Positions 7,861 to 16,351 are shown, counted from the first letter of the stretch. The stretch: DNA of 40,657 bases from Eubacteriales bacterium (GCA_030531595.1 JAUNND010000013.1:1-40657), one strand, 5' to 3'. Program-made: numbers and translations. Notes: a model not told the origin generated them from the letters alone.

Positions 7861-8877
7861 ATGGAGAAGAAAAACCTGCTTTCTTCCGTAAATAAATACC
7901 GCTCGCAGATCATGGGTCTTGCGGCGATATGGATACTTATCTATCACGAATGGCAGATTGTAGCGTCGGAGTGGTCAAGGCCGTACTATGTTGAGTTATT
8001 CATCAAAAGCAACGGTTTTATCGGCGTTGATATTTTCCTGCTCCTGTCCGGCATGGGTCTTACCTACGCCGTCGGCAAGTATTCGCTCTCCCGCTTCTAC
8101 ATACGCAGATACAGAAAGCTTATCGTCCCCGTACTCGCCGCGGCGATACTGAACATTTTCATAAGCCGCTGGTCGATATCCTATTTTTTCAAATGCCTGT
8201 GCGCTTATACTTTCCTCACCGAAGACGTGACGGTTTTCCTGTGGTATGTCTATGCGATAGCGATCTTCTATCTGTTTTTCCCGCTTTACTATCGTTTTTT
8301 TGATAAATGCCGCAATAAGTACCTGTTTTTCGCCTGTACGATCGCCGTCTGGTTCGGCTGCGCCCGTCTTCTGGTCGGTCATATCCGATATACGGACTGG
8401 CTCATCGTTAACCGCGTGCCCGTATTTCTTCTGGGATGTCTGTTCGGGTACATGGAACAAAGCGGAATAAAGCCCGAGAGGAAAATCATAATCCCCATTT
8501 CGCTCGTTTTCCTTATCATCGGGGGCGCACTTGAATACTACTGTGGGGCGCTGTGCAGACCCTTTATCATGCCTATGCCGACGGTTTTTCTGCCCGCGCT
8601 CTTGGTCGGCGTTTCGCTTACTTTTCTGACGGCCGCCTTATTTGAAAAGCTCGGAAGATCGGGACACGTTCTGAAATTTTACGGACAGATCTCTCTTGAA
8701 ATATACTGTCTGCAGGAGGTCATGGGAAAATTTCTTATTCCCATTCTTTCGGAGCGTATGCCACCTATCGCGGTAAACCTTGTTTTTATCGTCTTTGTTA
8801 CTTTCTGCGCATACCTCCTGCATAGAGTCTCCGAATGTATCACAAAAAAATCTGCATCGTTTGATCAATGTCATTAA
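7861..8877 (+). CDS. Membrane acyltransferase (acyltransferase family 3)
   Basis: A 338-residue polytopic membrane protein with about ten hydrophobic helices, of the OafA/YrhL-type acyltransferase 3 family. Supporting segments are the N-terminal LAAIWILIYHEW with the family's conserved His, GFIGVDIFLLLSGMGLTYA, and FYIRRYRKLIVPVL. Such proteins O-acylate cell-surface sugars or other exported molecules; the target is unknown. It follows the Cys-rich gene by 8 bp and may share its transcript; the ribosome site is poor. Its last 11 codons and stop lie inside a long inverted repeat (8845-9020), which may have supplied the present C-terminus. Confidence 0.85.
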   Translation: MEKKNLLSSVNKYRSQIMGLAAIWILIYHEWQIVASEWSRPYYVELFIKSNGFIGVDIFLLLSGMGLTYAVGKYSLSRFYIRRYRKLIVPVLAAAILNIFISRWSISYFFKCLCAYTFLTEDVTVFLWYVYAIAIFYLFFPLYYRFFDKCRNKYLFFACTIAVWFGCARLLVGHIRYTDWLIVNRVPVFLLGCLFGYMEQSGIKPERKIIIPISLVFLIIGGALEYYCGALCRPFIMPMPTVFLPALLVGVSLTFLTAALFEKLGRSGHVLKFYGQISLEIYCLQEVMGKFLIPILSERMPPIAVNLVFIVFVTFCAYLLHRVSECITKKSASFDQCH

Positions 8878-9020
8878 GTTAAGAAAACTGTGACCGTAGG
8901 GCGGGGGCTTGCTCCCGCCGTAACACTGCGGAAACCCTGACTTTTCGGCGGGAGCAAGCCCCCGCCCTACAGTGAAAAATCTTTAACTAAATGACATTGA
9001 TCGTTTGATGCAGATTTTTT
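8845..9020. repeat. 176-bp interrupted inverted repeat (MITE- or REP-like)
   Basis: The inner arms (8896-8920 and 8946-8970) are perfect 25-bp inverted copies rich in GGCGGG/CCCGCC, around a 25-bp centre. The outer arms (8845-8880 and 8986-9020) also pair almost fully, from A6TCTGCATC inward. Inside them the 10-mer ATCGTTTGAT occurs in the same orientation in both arms, so its GTTT core is not inverted. The left arm covers the end of the acyltransferase gene. Such GTAGGGCGGGGGC elements look like dispersed non-coding repeats. Confidence 0.85.
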
Positions 9021-9036
9021 ATAAGACAAATAAAAA

Positions 9037-9063
9037 GGACCTCGGCGAAAATCGCCGAGGTCC
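9037..9063 (-). terminator. Terminator of the hemerythrin gene
   Basis: An 11-bp perfect stem (9037-9047 with 9053-9063), loop of 5, followed on the minus strand by T5. It ends the transcript from 9521. Confidence 0.85.
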
Positions 9064-9089
9064 GAAAAAACTTTTGAGACAGCTCTAAA

Positions 9090-9521
9090 TTAGAGCATAT
9101 TGTCCATCATGCCGTTGGACTTGATCTTTATCCAATCCGTCATACGGATATCCATACCCTGAATATGGTTGATCAGCCAGTTGGTGACTTCCTTCTCAAC
9201 AAGAGCGCCGAACTCTTCGGTAGCACCCTTCTCGGTGAGGACCTGGAACAGACCCTTTACGGTGACGACAAATGCGTCATGAGCCTTCTTGTGCTCGGTG
9301 TAGAGGGGGTACTGCTGTGCCTGCATCAGAGCTTCTTCTCCACCGAAATGGAAGATGGTGTACTGAGCGAGGAACTCAAGGGTCTTCTTTGCTTCTTCAA
9401 CGCCCTTGCCTTCGTCGATAGCGGCATACAGCTTGTTGATTGCTTCGATCAGCTCTTTGTGCTGAGCGTCGACCATTGCGTTGGTGGAAATCAGTGCGGG
9501 CAGGAATTCAACTTTCTTCAT
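9090..9521 (-). CDS. Bacteriohemerythrin
   Basis: A 143-residue four-helix-bundle protein. All di-iron ligands of hemerythrin are in place: His21 (DAQH), His58 and Glu62 (HFGGE), His77 and His81 (HKKAH), His119 and Asp124 (HIQGMD). It binds oxygen at a non-haem di-iron site and in anaerobes is thought to sense, store or scavenge O2. It is monocistronic with its own terminator; GAGGAG lies before the ATG. It lies next to a glycyl-radical enzyme operon, whose product is destroyed by oxygen; a protective link is only a suggestion. Confidence 0.92.
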   Translation of the reverse strand: MKKVEFLPALISTNAMVDAQHKELIEAINKLYAAIDEGKGVEEAKKTLEFLAQYTIFHFGGEEALMQAQQYPLYTEHKKAHDAFVVTVKGLFQVLTEKGATEEFGALVEKEVTNWLINHIQGMDIRMTDWIKIKSNGMMDNML

Positions 9522-9657
9522 TTTTTAATATATTCTCCTCAATAATTTTTTTGCACTTTTCCTCCCAATTCCTTCCCTGTAAGCGGTGTATCGGGAGGAA
9601 GATTATATGCGTAGCAGATAGTTTGCAGAGAATTAATATACAAGGATTTGCGATAAA

Positions 9658-10980
9658 TTACTCAGCCTTTGCTGCAGCAGCCATCTCAGCCTCGATCTTA
9701 TCATCGATGGGGGTCTTAAGAGGCAGAGTGCAAGCGAGAACAGCAGAGATCAGGTAAGCGCAGAGGCAGAAGATGAAAGCGGGAACGTAGGAACCGAAGT
9801 GATCTTTGAACCATGCGCCCATGAAAGTACCGAAGGAAGGTCCGATACCCATAACGATCAGGGTAGCGAAGCCCCAGGTACGACCAAGGCCTGCGCCGCC
9901 GAAGACGGAGCCTGCGTAGCCTGCGCATCCACCGGGCTCGATGCCCCAGTAGGTTGCGAGGAAGAACATAGCAATGATTGCAAGGGGAACGCTCTTGGTC
10001 AGGCACAGTGCAACACCGATAGCACCGCAGATGGGTCCGATGATGAGCATGATCTTACGACCCTTGACTTCGTTGCCGAGCTTCTTAACGATAGCGTCGG
10101 AGATCTTACCGGTGATGGGCATCATGAAGACACCAAACAGACCGATGAGCATGTAGATGTTAGCGGCCTTGTCAGCATCCATGGCCATGTCGGTCTGGAA
10201 GAAGCCGACAGCCTGGGACCAGATAAGGAATTCACCAGCCATAGCGGTCAGGAAGCAAAGGATGTCGCACCAGATTGCATAGGTGCTGAATGCTTCCTTC
10301 AGAGTGACAGCGCGCTTTGCAGGACCGGTCTTTTTCTTGAGAGTCTCAAGACCGAAGGGCTTAACATTGTAGTAGTTAGGAGTGCGCTTTGCAATGAGAG
10401 CAGCAGCTACGAGGAATACTGCGCAGACAACAGCCATGAGCTTCATACCTGCCTGCCAGCCCATGTTCTTCAGAACGGGCTTCAGAACGAGGGTGAGAAG
10501 GAGCTGTGCAAGAGGAGCACCTGCGAATGCAATACCCCACATGGTACCGTACTTGGCACCGACGTACCACTGACGGCAGGAGATGGTGGAGCTGACCCAC
10601 AGCATACCGGTACCGATACCGGCGAACAAACCGTAGGTGAACAGGTAGGTCACGTAAGCGCCGGAGGTGCCGGGCTTAACAAGGATGGAGGTAAGGAAGA
10701 AGCCAAGGAAGCAGCAGACAGCACCGATGAAGTAGGTGGGGCGAGTGCCCTTCTTGTCGACCAGACCGCCGGAGAAGAATGCGGTGATTGCGTAAACAGT
10801 CATCATGACGCAGTAACCGAGAGAAGTCTGGATGGTGGTCCAGCCGGTGTCTGCAATGATGAGGCTCTGCATGATGGAGAAGCTAGAGCGGTATCCAAAC
10901 AGGCAGAATACTGCGAGGAATGCGGAAATTACTGTGCAAATGCCATATTTTTTGGCCTGATCCTCAGTAATAGTATTCAT
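9658..10980 (-). CDS. MFS transporter in the hpd operon, probable aryl-acetate carrier
   Basis: A 440-residue protein with about twelve hydrophobic helices and major-facilitator features, including the loop GGLVDKKGTRPT after helix 2. It is the last gene of the hpdB-hpdC-hpdA transcript, 81 bp after hpdA, with GGAGGAAATT before the ATG. By position it probably takes up 4-hydroxyphenylacetate or exports the product; MFS genes of this kind accompany other aryl-acetate decarboxylase clusters. The substrate is inferred from context only. Oxalate/formate-antiporter-like or monocarboxylate-type MFS proteins are the nearest general class I can suggest. Confidence 0.8.
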   Translation of the reverse strand: MNTITEDQAKKYGICTVISAFLAVFCLFGYRSSFSIMQSLIIADTGWTTIQTSLGYCVMMTVYAITAFFSGGLVDKKGTRPTYFIGAVCCFLGFFLTSILVKPGTSGAYVTYLFTYGLFAGIGTGMLWVSSTISCRQWYVGAKYGTMWGIAFAGAPLAQLLLTLVLKPVLKNMGWQAGMKLMAVVCAVFLVAAALIAKRTPNYYNVKPFGLETLKKKTGPAKRAVTLKEAFSTYAIWCDILCFLTAMAGEFLIWSQAVGFFQTDMAMDADKAANIYMLIGLFGVFMMPITGKISDAIVKKLGNEVKGRKIMLIIGPICGAIGVALCLTKSVPLAIIAMFFLATYWGIEPGGCAGYAGSVFGGAGLGRTWGFATLIVMGIGPSFGTFMGAWFKDHFGSYVPAFIFCLCAYLISAVLACTLPLKTPIDDKIEAEMAAAAKAE

Positions 10981-11061
10981 GGAATTTCCTCCAAAACAAA
11001 TTAAAAGGTTTTGTTTATTAAATTGTATTGAATATAATGCGCGGAGATCCTAACCTCAATA

Positions 11062-12009
11062 TCAGAACGGAGTGCTCTCGCCTATGTAGCAGGCTATATC
11101 GTTGTTAAGGTACAGCTCCTGCAGCTCAAGCATACGTTCCTCCGGCATATCGCCGTGATCGTCATATTCATACTTTTTGCCAAGCTGTTCCCACTTGGTT
11201 CCGCCCATACGGTGGAAGCGAAGCAGGTTGATCTCATAGAGACCGTTTTTATTCATGAAGTCAATAACGCGCTTGGCATTTTCTAAGCTGTCGTTAAAGC
11301 CATGAATGGTGGGCTGACGGAGAACGAGTCTGCCGCGCCACCAGTCTGCGTGTGCCAAAGTCTCAATATTATGCAGAATGGGCTCGTTGCTTACGCCGGT
11401 ACCCCACTTGTGCATTTCGTTATCCATGTTCTTGACATCGATAAAGGCAAAGTTGAGGTTGCGGAATATTTTCTCAAATACTTCGGGCGATGCAAAGCCA
11501 CTTGTCTCAATAGCAGTGTGCATCTGCTGCTTTCTGCATTCCTGAAGCAGGGGGTCAAGGAATTTATGATGCATCAAAGGTTCGCCACCGGAGAAGGTTA
11601 CGCCGCCGTTGCTGCCCCAGTTGGGGTAGTCGCGCATAAGGATCTTCATGACGTCTTCAACAGTCATAAATCTGACGCACTGCTTGAGGGCATGAGCCGC
11701 GCAGGAGGATTCACACTCTATCGTCTCACACTTGTTGCAAAGGATCCAGTCGACATGAGGCTGACCCTTTTCGTCAAACTTGATCGAACCATTGGGGCAG
11801 GCATCACGGCAGGCGGTGCATCCCTGCTCCCACTTGCAGGTGCGTTCTGCAAACATCAAGTGTTTTTTTACCATCCAACTCTCAGGGTTTGCACACCATC
11901 TGCACTGTAAGGGGCAACCTACAAAAAAGACGTTGGTTCTGCATCCGGGACCATCGTGAACGGAATAGCTCTGGATGTCGAATATCATACCAATATTGTC
12001 CTGAGGCAT
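11062..12009 (-). CDS. hpdA: 4-Hydroxyphenylacetate decarboxylase activating enzyme (radical SAM)
   Basis: A 315-residue radical SAM protein that installs the glycyl radical on HpdB. The SAM-cluster motif is Cys32-x3-Cys36-x2-Cys39 (GCPLQCRWC). It is followed by a ferredoxin-like insert with eight further Cys for two extra [4Fe-4S] clusters (the CKWEQGCTACRDACP and CNKCETIECESSC segments, residues about 57-108), and then the GG motif VTFSGGEPL. Length matches known HpdA (about 316). It lies 79 bp after hpdC, and a strong hairpin separates the two. Confidence 0.93.
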   Translation of the reverse strand: MPQDNIGMIFDIQSYSVHDGPGCRTNVFFVGCPLQCRWCANPESWMVKKHLMFAERTCKWEQGCTACRDACPNGSIKFDEKGQPHVDWILCNKCETIECESSCAAHALKQCVRFMTVEDVMKILMRDYPNWGSNGGVTFSGGEPLMHHKFLDPLLQECRKQQMHTAIETSGFASPEVFEKIFRNLNFAFIDVKNMDNEMHKWGTGVSNEPILHNIETLAHADWWRGRLVLRQPTIHGFNDSLENAKRVIDFMNKNGLYEINLLRFHRMGGTKWEQLGKKYEYDDHGDMPEERMLELQELYLNNDIACYIGESTPF

Positions 12010-12040
12010 TTCGGAATTACACCTTTCAAGAAATAATCGC

Positions 12041-12070
12041 CATTTAGGGAAGGTTTCCCTTCCCTAAATG
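12041..12070 (-). ncRNA. Intercistronic stem-loop between hpdC and hpdA
   Basis: A perfect 13-bp stem (12041-12053 with 12058-12070) with a 4-nt loop and no U-run on the transcribed strand. This fits an mRNA-stabilising or processing hairpin more than a terminator. It lies 19 bp after the hpdC stop. It would let the structural subunits be made in excess over the activase. Confidence 0.6.
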
Positions 12071-12088
12071 GACTTGGGTCTTTAGAAA

Positions 12089-12349
12089 TTACTTTCTGGC
12101 GAACTTCTCGCAGGAGAAAGCACCGCACTGTGCATATGCCCATGCTTCCTTCTCGAAGCCGCGGCAGGTGCCGATACCGTACTTATCCTCGGGGGTGAAG
12201 TTCTTGCAGAACTGGCACATGAAGCCCTCTTCGAACATGGGGCAGGCGTCGGAGCCGGCACCGTCGATGGGAACGATCATCTTGGACTTTGCGCACATAC
12301 CCTTCTCTACGTCGAGATGCAGGAAGTTAGCACATTCGTTGTGTTTCAT
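12089..12349 (-). CDS. hpdC: 4-Hydroxyphenylacetate decarboxylase small subunit
   Basis: An 86-residue iron-sulfur subunit with two [4Fe-4S] sites. Ligands for the first are His3, Cys6, Cys19 and Cys36, the same numbers I recall for the Clostridium scatologenes structure. For the second they are Cys45, Cys48, Cys62 and Cys80, which is the published pattern shifted by two. This subunit is found with HPAD and sets it apart from other aryl-acetate decarboxylases, so it is the best evidence for the substrate. GGAGG precedes the ATG. Confidence 0.93.
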   Translation of the reverse strand: MKHNECANFLHLDVEKGMCAKSKMIVPIDGAGSDACPMFEEGFMCQFCKNFTPEDKYGIGTCRGFEKEAWAYAQCGAFSCEKFARK

Positions 12350-12414
12350 ATATATCCTCCATTAATAATTCTTTGGTTGTCGGGCAATAATACCCTTGAT
12401 AATTTTGTCTGACC

Positions 12415-12440
12415 GGTATCTCTCTTTTTTGAGAGATACC
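12415..12440 (-). ncRNA. Intercistronic stem-loop between hpdB and hpdC
   Basis: A perfect 10-bp stem (12415-12424 with 12431-12440) with a 6-nt loop, A6 on the transcribed strand. There is no U-run after it. It lies within the 143-bp gap after hpdB and probably affects message processing or stability. Confidence 0.5.
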
Positions 12441-12492
12441 AATCAATCTGTCGTGTTATCAGGCAGAGTAAGCCAAGTTCAGAATTGGAGAA

Positions 12493-15186
12493 TTATGCGT
12501 CGTACTCGGTACGGAAGATAACCTCGTCCTGGATGGGCTTACCGATCTCACACCAGTACTGGGTGAAGCCGGCAACACGAACCATCAGATCACGGTAATC
12601 ATCGGGCTTTGCCTGAGCTTCCTTCAGGACCTTGGAGGAAGTGACGTTGAACTGGATGTGGAAGCCGCCCTTACGCATGTAAGCACGGTAAACATCAAGC
12701 AGCTTGTGAGTACCCTGAGTGCCCTTGATTGCAGAGGGGTGAATCTTTACGTTCATCTGGCTGTTCTGGCACATTGCATGGTCGTAGCAAGTAGCAGAAG
12801 TGAACAGAGCGTAAATACCGTTCTTGTCGGTGGTAGGTGCGGGGGACATGGAAGCGTCTGCGTAGGTGGTGCCGCAGAGACGTCCGTCGGCGGTTGCCAG
12901 AGTGATTGCACCCTGAGGACCGTGAGTGGAGACGGAGATCTGGCACATATAGTACTGCTTGCCCATGTAGGAACGGAGAGCCAGCATCTTGGGCAGCATT
13001 CTCTCTTCGTAATCGTAGAGAATGTCGTCTGCGTAAGGATCAGCGTTGCCGTACTTAGGAGCATTGACGCAGTCGGCGAAGATCTTCTCGTACTTGGGTG
13101 CATTCTCGGTTGCCTCGCGGCGGTCGGGAGAGAAGACACCGGTCTCGAAAGCGGTCTTGAAGCCGAAGTTGTTGAACATTGCATCCTTCATCTCTTCGAG
13201 CGTGTACTTCTTCTCGTCGTATACGTTCTTCTTGAGGGAAGCGAGGGAGTTGATGAAGTTGATGGTGCCGCAGGACTCGAAGTTGATGGTGCCGTTGTAG
13301 CGTGCGCCAAGGTGGCTCTGGTTCTGACCGACCTTGAAGCAGTCTGCCTTCAGCAGGGAAGCCCAAACGATGGGGCAGATCTTGCGGTGGGTATCCATCT
13401 GCAGGTTGTTCATGCGGTTGGAGACCTCAAGCAGCTCCTGGAGGTAATCGTTGTAGTAAACATCGAGCAGCTCTTCATAGGTGTCGAGGCTCTTGTTGTG
13501 GGGCTGGAAGACCTGGATGCCGGTGCGCTTATCGTAGCCGTTGGTGAGAACGAGCTCGAGCAGCTTGGGCATACCGGTGAAGTGGATACCGGTACCAGCG
13601 GTGGGGCCTGCGCCGCCGGGGATCATGGTGACCTTGCCGTTGTAGTGCAGAGGCTGGAAGCATCCGGGAGAGGACTCAAGGCAGCCGCCGGGGCACCATG
13701 CACGTGCATCATAAATGGTCATGCCTTCGGGATGGTAGTGACGGAGCATGTAGTTCATGCCGCCCTGGTTGTTCATGATTGCGGGGTAGCCGAGACCGAG
13801 CTTGATGCAGCTTGCGACCTTGAGGAGGAAGTCCTCGGGGGTCTTTTCATCATACAGCAGGGACAGGGTGGGCTGAGTGGTCTTGCCGCGCATACCGGCT
13901 TCGACAATGAGGTACTCCAGAGGAGTAACAGCAGTCAGACCGTTGTAGCCAAGACCGCCGATGGACAGGTTGTTGAAGGTGTTGCCGGAAAGAACGCCGC
14001 CGGTGACGCCGGAGGAAGCGAAGCACTCGATAGCGGTGATCTTAATACGGTACAGCTCGAGGAGCTCTATGACTTCTTCATCATTGGTGACGCCCTCTTC
14101 GATGTCCTTTTCATAGAAGGGCTGAAGGATCTGACCCAGACGACCGATGGACTGGCCGGAGTGGGGGTCTTCATTGACAACGCCGTAGTGGCACATAAGG
14201 GTGAGGTTCAGAGCCTGACGGAAGGAAGCGGGCTGCTTGTGAGCGATGTGGTGAGCGACCTCTGCGATGTCGAGGTACTCCTTCTTCTGCTGCTCGTCTG
14301 CTTCACGTGCTGCGAGGAACTCTGCGCGCTTTGCATAGTTCTCGATCCACTTGGAAACGCCAAGAGCGATTTCCTTGCAGGCCATGTAGTAGTAGCCGCG
14401 GCTCATGCCGAGAACGCCGTCGTCGCCTGCTTCACCAAGGGTCTCTGCGATCTTCTCATCGCACAGCTCGACGATCTTGTCAAAGCCGTACTCGAGGGGC
14501 AGATAGTAGTTGATGACTTCACGGCCCTGGGGGATTGCCCAAGAGTCGAACATGACCAGAACGGAGTTACGATAGCCGGCCCACTTCTGATAGTCGGGGC
14601 GGGTCTCAGCAAGACGTGCGGAAACGCGCTCAACAGAGCCGTTGTCCCAGTACTTTGCGACCTTTACGAGGCAGGGAACTTCTTCGCGGCGAAGACCGAA
14701 CTTCTGTGCGATAGAAACGATGTTGCCATAGTCCTTGGTTACGTTACCGCCGCCGGCACCGACAACGGAAACTGCGTCTGCTGCGGACACGGGAGGAGCA
14801 TCGACACCGGCCATCATGGCCTCTGCTGCTGCGTTGAAGAAGGATGCGTCAACCCAGGGGAAGCAGAATGCGCCACGGAAGTTACGGGTCTTGTTACCGA
14901 AGATCAGCTCGCCGGGAAGAATGGTCGGGGTCATATGGGACAGAGCAGCTGCCTCAGACTTTGCACGACGAATCTCGGTGATGTCGCCTTCGTTTGCCCA
15001 CCAGGTACGGTTGTACCAGTAGGGGTACTCCATATCGATGGAGTTCTTCATTGCGTAGTAGATGTTGATCAGCTTGGTAAAGCGGGGAGAGGGTTCTTTG
15101 ACCTCGGTATCAGCAAAATCGGTTACTTCGCTGACGTCGAGTCCGCGTCTCTTCAGGATTTCCTGAATTTTGGCTTCGTTATCCAT
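12493..15186 (-). CDS. hpdB: 4-Hydroxyphenylacetate decarboxylase, glycyl-radical subunit
   Basis: An 897-residue glycyl-radical enzyme that decarboxylates 4-hydroxyphenylacetate, from tyrosine fermentation, to p-cresol. The glycyl-radical site is RVAGFTQYW, with Gly873. The thiyl Cys502 lies in GGCLES with Glu504 two residues later. That Cys-x-Glu pair and Glu637 match the catalytic residues I recall for the C. scatologenes enzyme (Cys503, Glu505, Glu637, Gly873). Length also agrees. It is the first gene of hpdB-hpdC-hpdA-MFS, with AAGGAGG before its ATG and a divergent Crp-like regulator upstream. Indoleacetate or phenylacetate decarboxylase is the alternative, made unlikely by hpdC. Confidence 0.93.
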   Translation of the reverse strand: MDNEAKIQEILKRRGLDVSEVTDFADTEVKEPSPRFTKLINIYYAMKNSIDMEYPYWYNRTWWANEGDITEIRRAKSEAAALSHMTPTILPGELIFGNKTRNFRGAFCFPWVDASFFNAAAEAMMAGVDAPPVSAADAVSVVGAGGGNVTKDYGNIVSIAQKFGLRREEVPCLVKVAKYWDNGSVERVSARLAETRPDYQKWAGYRNSVLVMFDSWAIPQGREVINYYLPLEYGFDKIVELCDEKIAETLGEAGDDGVLGMSRGYYYMACKEIALGVSKWIENYAKRAEFLAAREADEQQKKEYLDIAEVAHHIAHKQPASFRQALNLTLMCHYGVVNEDPHSGQSIGRLGQILQPFYEKDIEEGVTNDEEVIELLELYRIKITAIECFASSGVTGGVLSGNTFNNLSIGGLGYNGLTAVTPLEYLIVEAGMRGKTTQPTLSLLYDEKTPEDFLLKVASCIKLGLGYPAIMNNQGGMNYMLRHYHPEGMTIYDARAWCPGGCLESSPGCFQPLHYNGKVTMIPGGAGPTAGTGIHFTGMPKLLELVLTNGYDKRTGIQVFQPHNKSLDTYEELLDVYYNDYLQELLEVSNRMNNLQMDTHRKICPIVWASLLKADCFKVGQNQSHLGARYNGTINFESCGTINFINSLASLKKNVYDEKKYTLEEMKDAMFNNFGFKTAFETGVFSPDRREATENAPKYEKIFADCVNAPKYGNADPYADDILYDYEERMLPKMLALRSYMGKQYYMCQISVSTHGPQGAITLATADGRLCGTTYADASMSPAPTTDKNGIYALFTSATCYDHAMCQNSQMNVKIHPSAIKGTQGTHKLLDVYRAYMRKGGFHIQFNVTSSKVLKEAQAKPDDYRDLMVRVAGFTQYWCEIGKPIQDEVIFRTEYDA

Positions 15187-15558
15187 GGTTTTCCTCCTTG
15201 ATTTTTGAGTAAAAAATACTTCGGTTTAGATGTCGATGTTATTTTATCTTTTTTTTAACTTTTGGAGTAGTGCATTTTTCACGTTTTCATGCATTTATTC
15301 ATACAAATTTCGTTTTGTGTGCAATTTGCGCTATGAATTTTTGGCTATTTTTATATAATTATCCTATAAACTGTGCATTTTGCGCTTGGCTGTTTAAGCG
15401 GTTTTGTGTATTGTTGACATAATTTTGTGTGACTTTTTATTAACAATCTATTCGTCTTTCGTTTCTTTCTGTAATTTTCTGGTATCTTTTCACGGATCGC
15501 TTTTGCCTTGCTTTTTTCATTATGCAACACTATCTTTAGTCGGAAGAAGGTGTGTCCT
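15187..15558. promoter_or_regulatory. Divergent control region between hpdB and the Crp-like regulator
   Basis: This 372-bp AT-rich region carries no gene. Two near-identical 15-mers, TGTGCAATTTGCGCT (15318-15332) and TGTGCATTTTGCGCT (15372-15386), lie 54 bp apart, about five helical turns, in the same orientation. Further TGCATTT copies occur at 15271 and 15290, and TTTTGTGT occurs at 15313, 15402 and 15423. On the plus strand TTGACA (15414-15419) has only a weak -10. A minus-strand GATAAT at 15358-15363 lacks a good -35 and is preceded by the second 15-mer, as in an activator-dependent promoter. Confidence 0.5.
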
Positions 15559-16215
15559 ATGAAGCTCCAAAGCACTTCCATATTTCCCTATATCAAGGAT
15601 AACCCCGAGCTTTGTGAAACCGTCAGCTTTCAGCGCAATTCATATATAATAAGAGCCTCCGACGTCGACAGCTATGTCTGGTATCTTGTTGAAGGTCAGG
15701 TAAAGGTCATCGCCAACGGCAGCAACGGCAAATGTATTGTGGTGGATATGATCGACGAGGATAATTTTGTCGGGCATCTGTCCAATTACTATGAGCAGAA
15801 TTTCTACTGTGACTCTATCGCCGTCACCAACTGCACGCTTGTGCGTATACCGATCAACAAATTCAACGAGATGATGAAAGGGCTCGAATTTTCGAGACTG
15901 TTCTTCATGAAAACGAGCGCCCGGCTGTACATCATGTACAAGATGGATCTTGTCAACCACCTGTTCACGCAGCAGCAGCAGTTTGCCTACTATCTTCTCA
16001 GCAACGTCAAGGGCGATATCTGTTATATCCAGAGCCTTTACAGGATCTGTGAATTTCTGCGTGTCAGCCGCCGCAATCTCTACAATCTCATAGATAAATT
16101 CATGGCGGAGGGTTATCTTGAGCGCCTTGACGACGGCAAGATACACATACTGGATTTCGACGCCATGCGGGAAATTCAAAAGCCCGTTGCCGACTTCATG
16201 CACAACAAAATCTGA
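15559..16215 (+). CDS. Crp/Fnr-family transcription regulator, likely of the hpd operon
   Basis: A 218-residue protein with a cyclic-nucleotide-binding-type beta-barrel (about residues 20-115, with YLVEGQVKVIA), a long dimer helix, and a C-terminal winged helix-turn-helix (about 155-200, with FLRVSRRNLYNLIDKFMAEGYL). No Cys cluster for FNR-type iron-sulfur binding is evident. I start at ATG 15559, which has AAGAAGG upstream, and not at the earlier in-frame TTG 15508. Divergent placement next to hpdB suggests it controls that operon, perhaps in response to an aryl acid; the effector is unknown. Confidence 0.82.
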   Translation: MKLQSTSIFPYIKDNPELCETVSFQRNSYIIRASDVDSYVWYLVEGQVKVIANGSNGKCIVVDMIDEDNFVGHLSNYYEQNFYCDSIAVTNCTLVRIPINKFNEMMKGLEFSRLFFMKTSARLYIMYKMDLVNHLFTQQQQFAYYLLSNVKGDICYIQSLYRICEFLRVSRRNLYNLIDKFMAEGYLERLDDGKIHILDFDAMREIQKPVADFMHNKI

Positions 16216-16246
16216 GGGCAAAGCTCCCGCACTGTGAAAAGTTTAC

Positions 16247-16275
16247 TTTATTAATTTAATTAAATATTGTATAAT
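16247..16275 (+). promoter_or_regulatory. Promoter before the trigger-factor-like gene
   Basis: A clean TATAAT at 16270-16275 has a weak -35 (TTTATT at 16247-16252, 17-bp spacing) in AT-rich DNA. The transcript would start near 16282. Confidence 0.5.
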
Positions 16276-16310
16276 GGTGCAGAGAAATACCCATACATCT
16301 GCGTCGGTGA

Positions 16311-16351
16311 CCATGCGCGGCTTAACGGGTAAAGGCAGCGCGTGGTTTTTT
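16311..16351 (+). terminator. Leader hairpin with U-run, attenuator-like
   Basis: CCATGCGC (16311-16318) can pair with GCGCGTGG (16338-16345), with one G-U pair, followed by T6. It lies after the promoter and 28 bp before the ATG at 16380, so it would end a leader RNA of about 70 nt unless prevented. No known riboswitch class was recognised. Confidence 0.5.

Noticed and set aside
9799..11004. A 401-codon open frame antisense to the MFS gene
   Set aside because: It is a shadow of an obvious membrane transporter gene; the mirror protein is acidic and without motif.
12658..15201. An 847-codon open frame on the plus strand, antisense to hpdB
   Set aside because: It is the mirror of the biased codon use of hpdB. 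Its predicted protein has no signature, and hpdB has every catalytic residue.
16282..16351. A known riboswitch before the trigger-factor-like gene
   Set aside because: The leader matches no class I could recall (TPP, purine, preQ1, ZTP, fluoride, glycine and others were considered).
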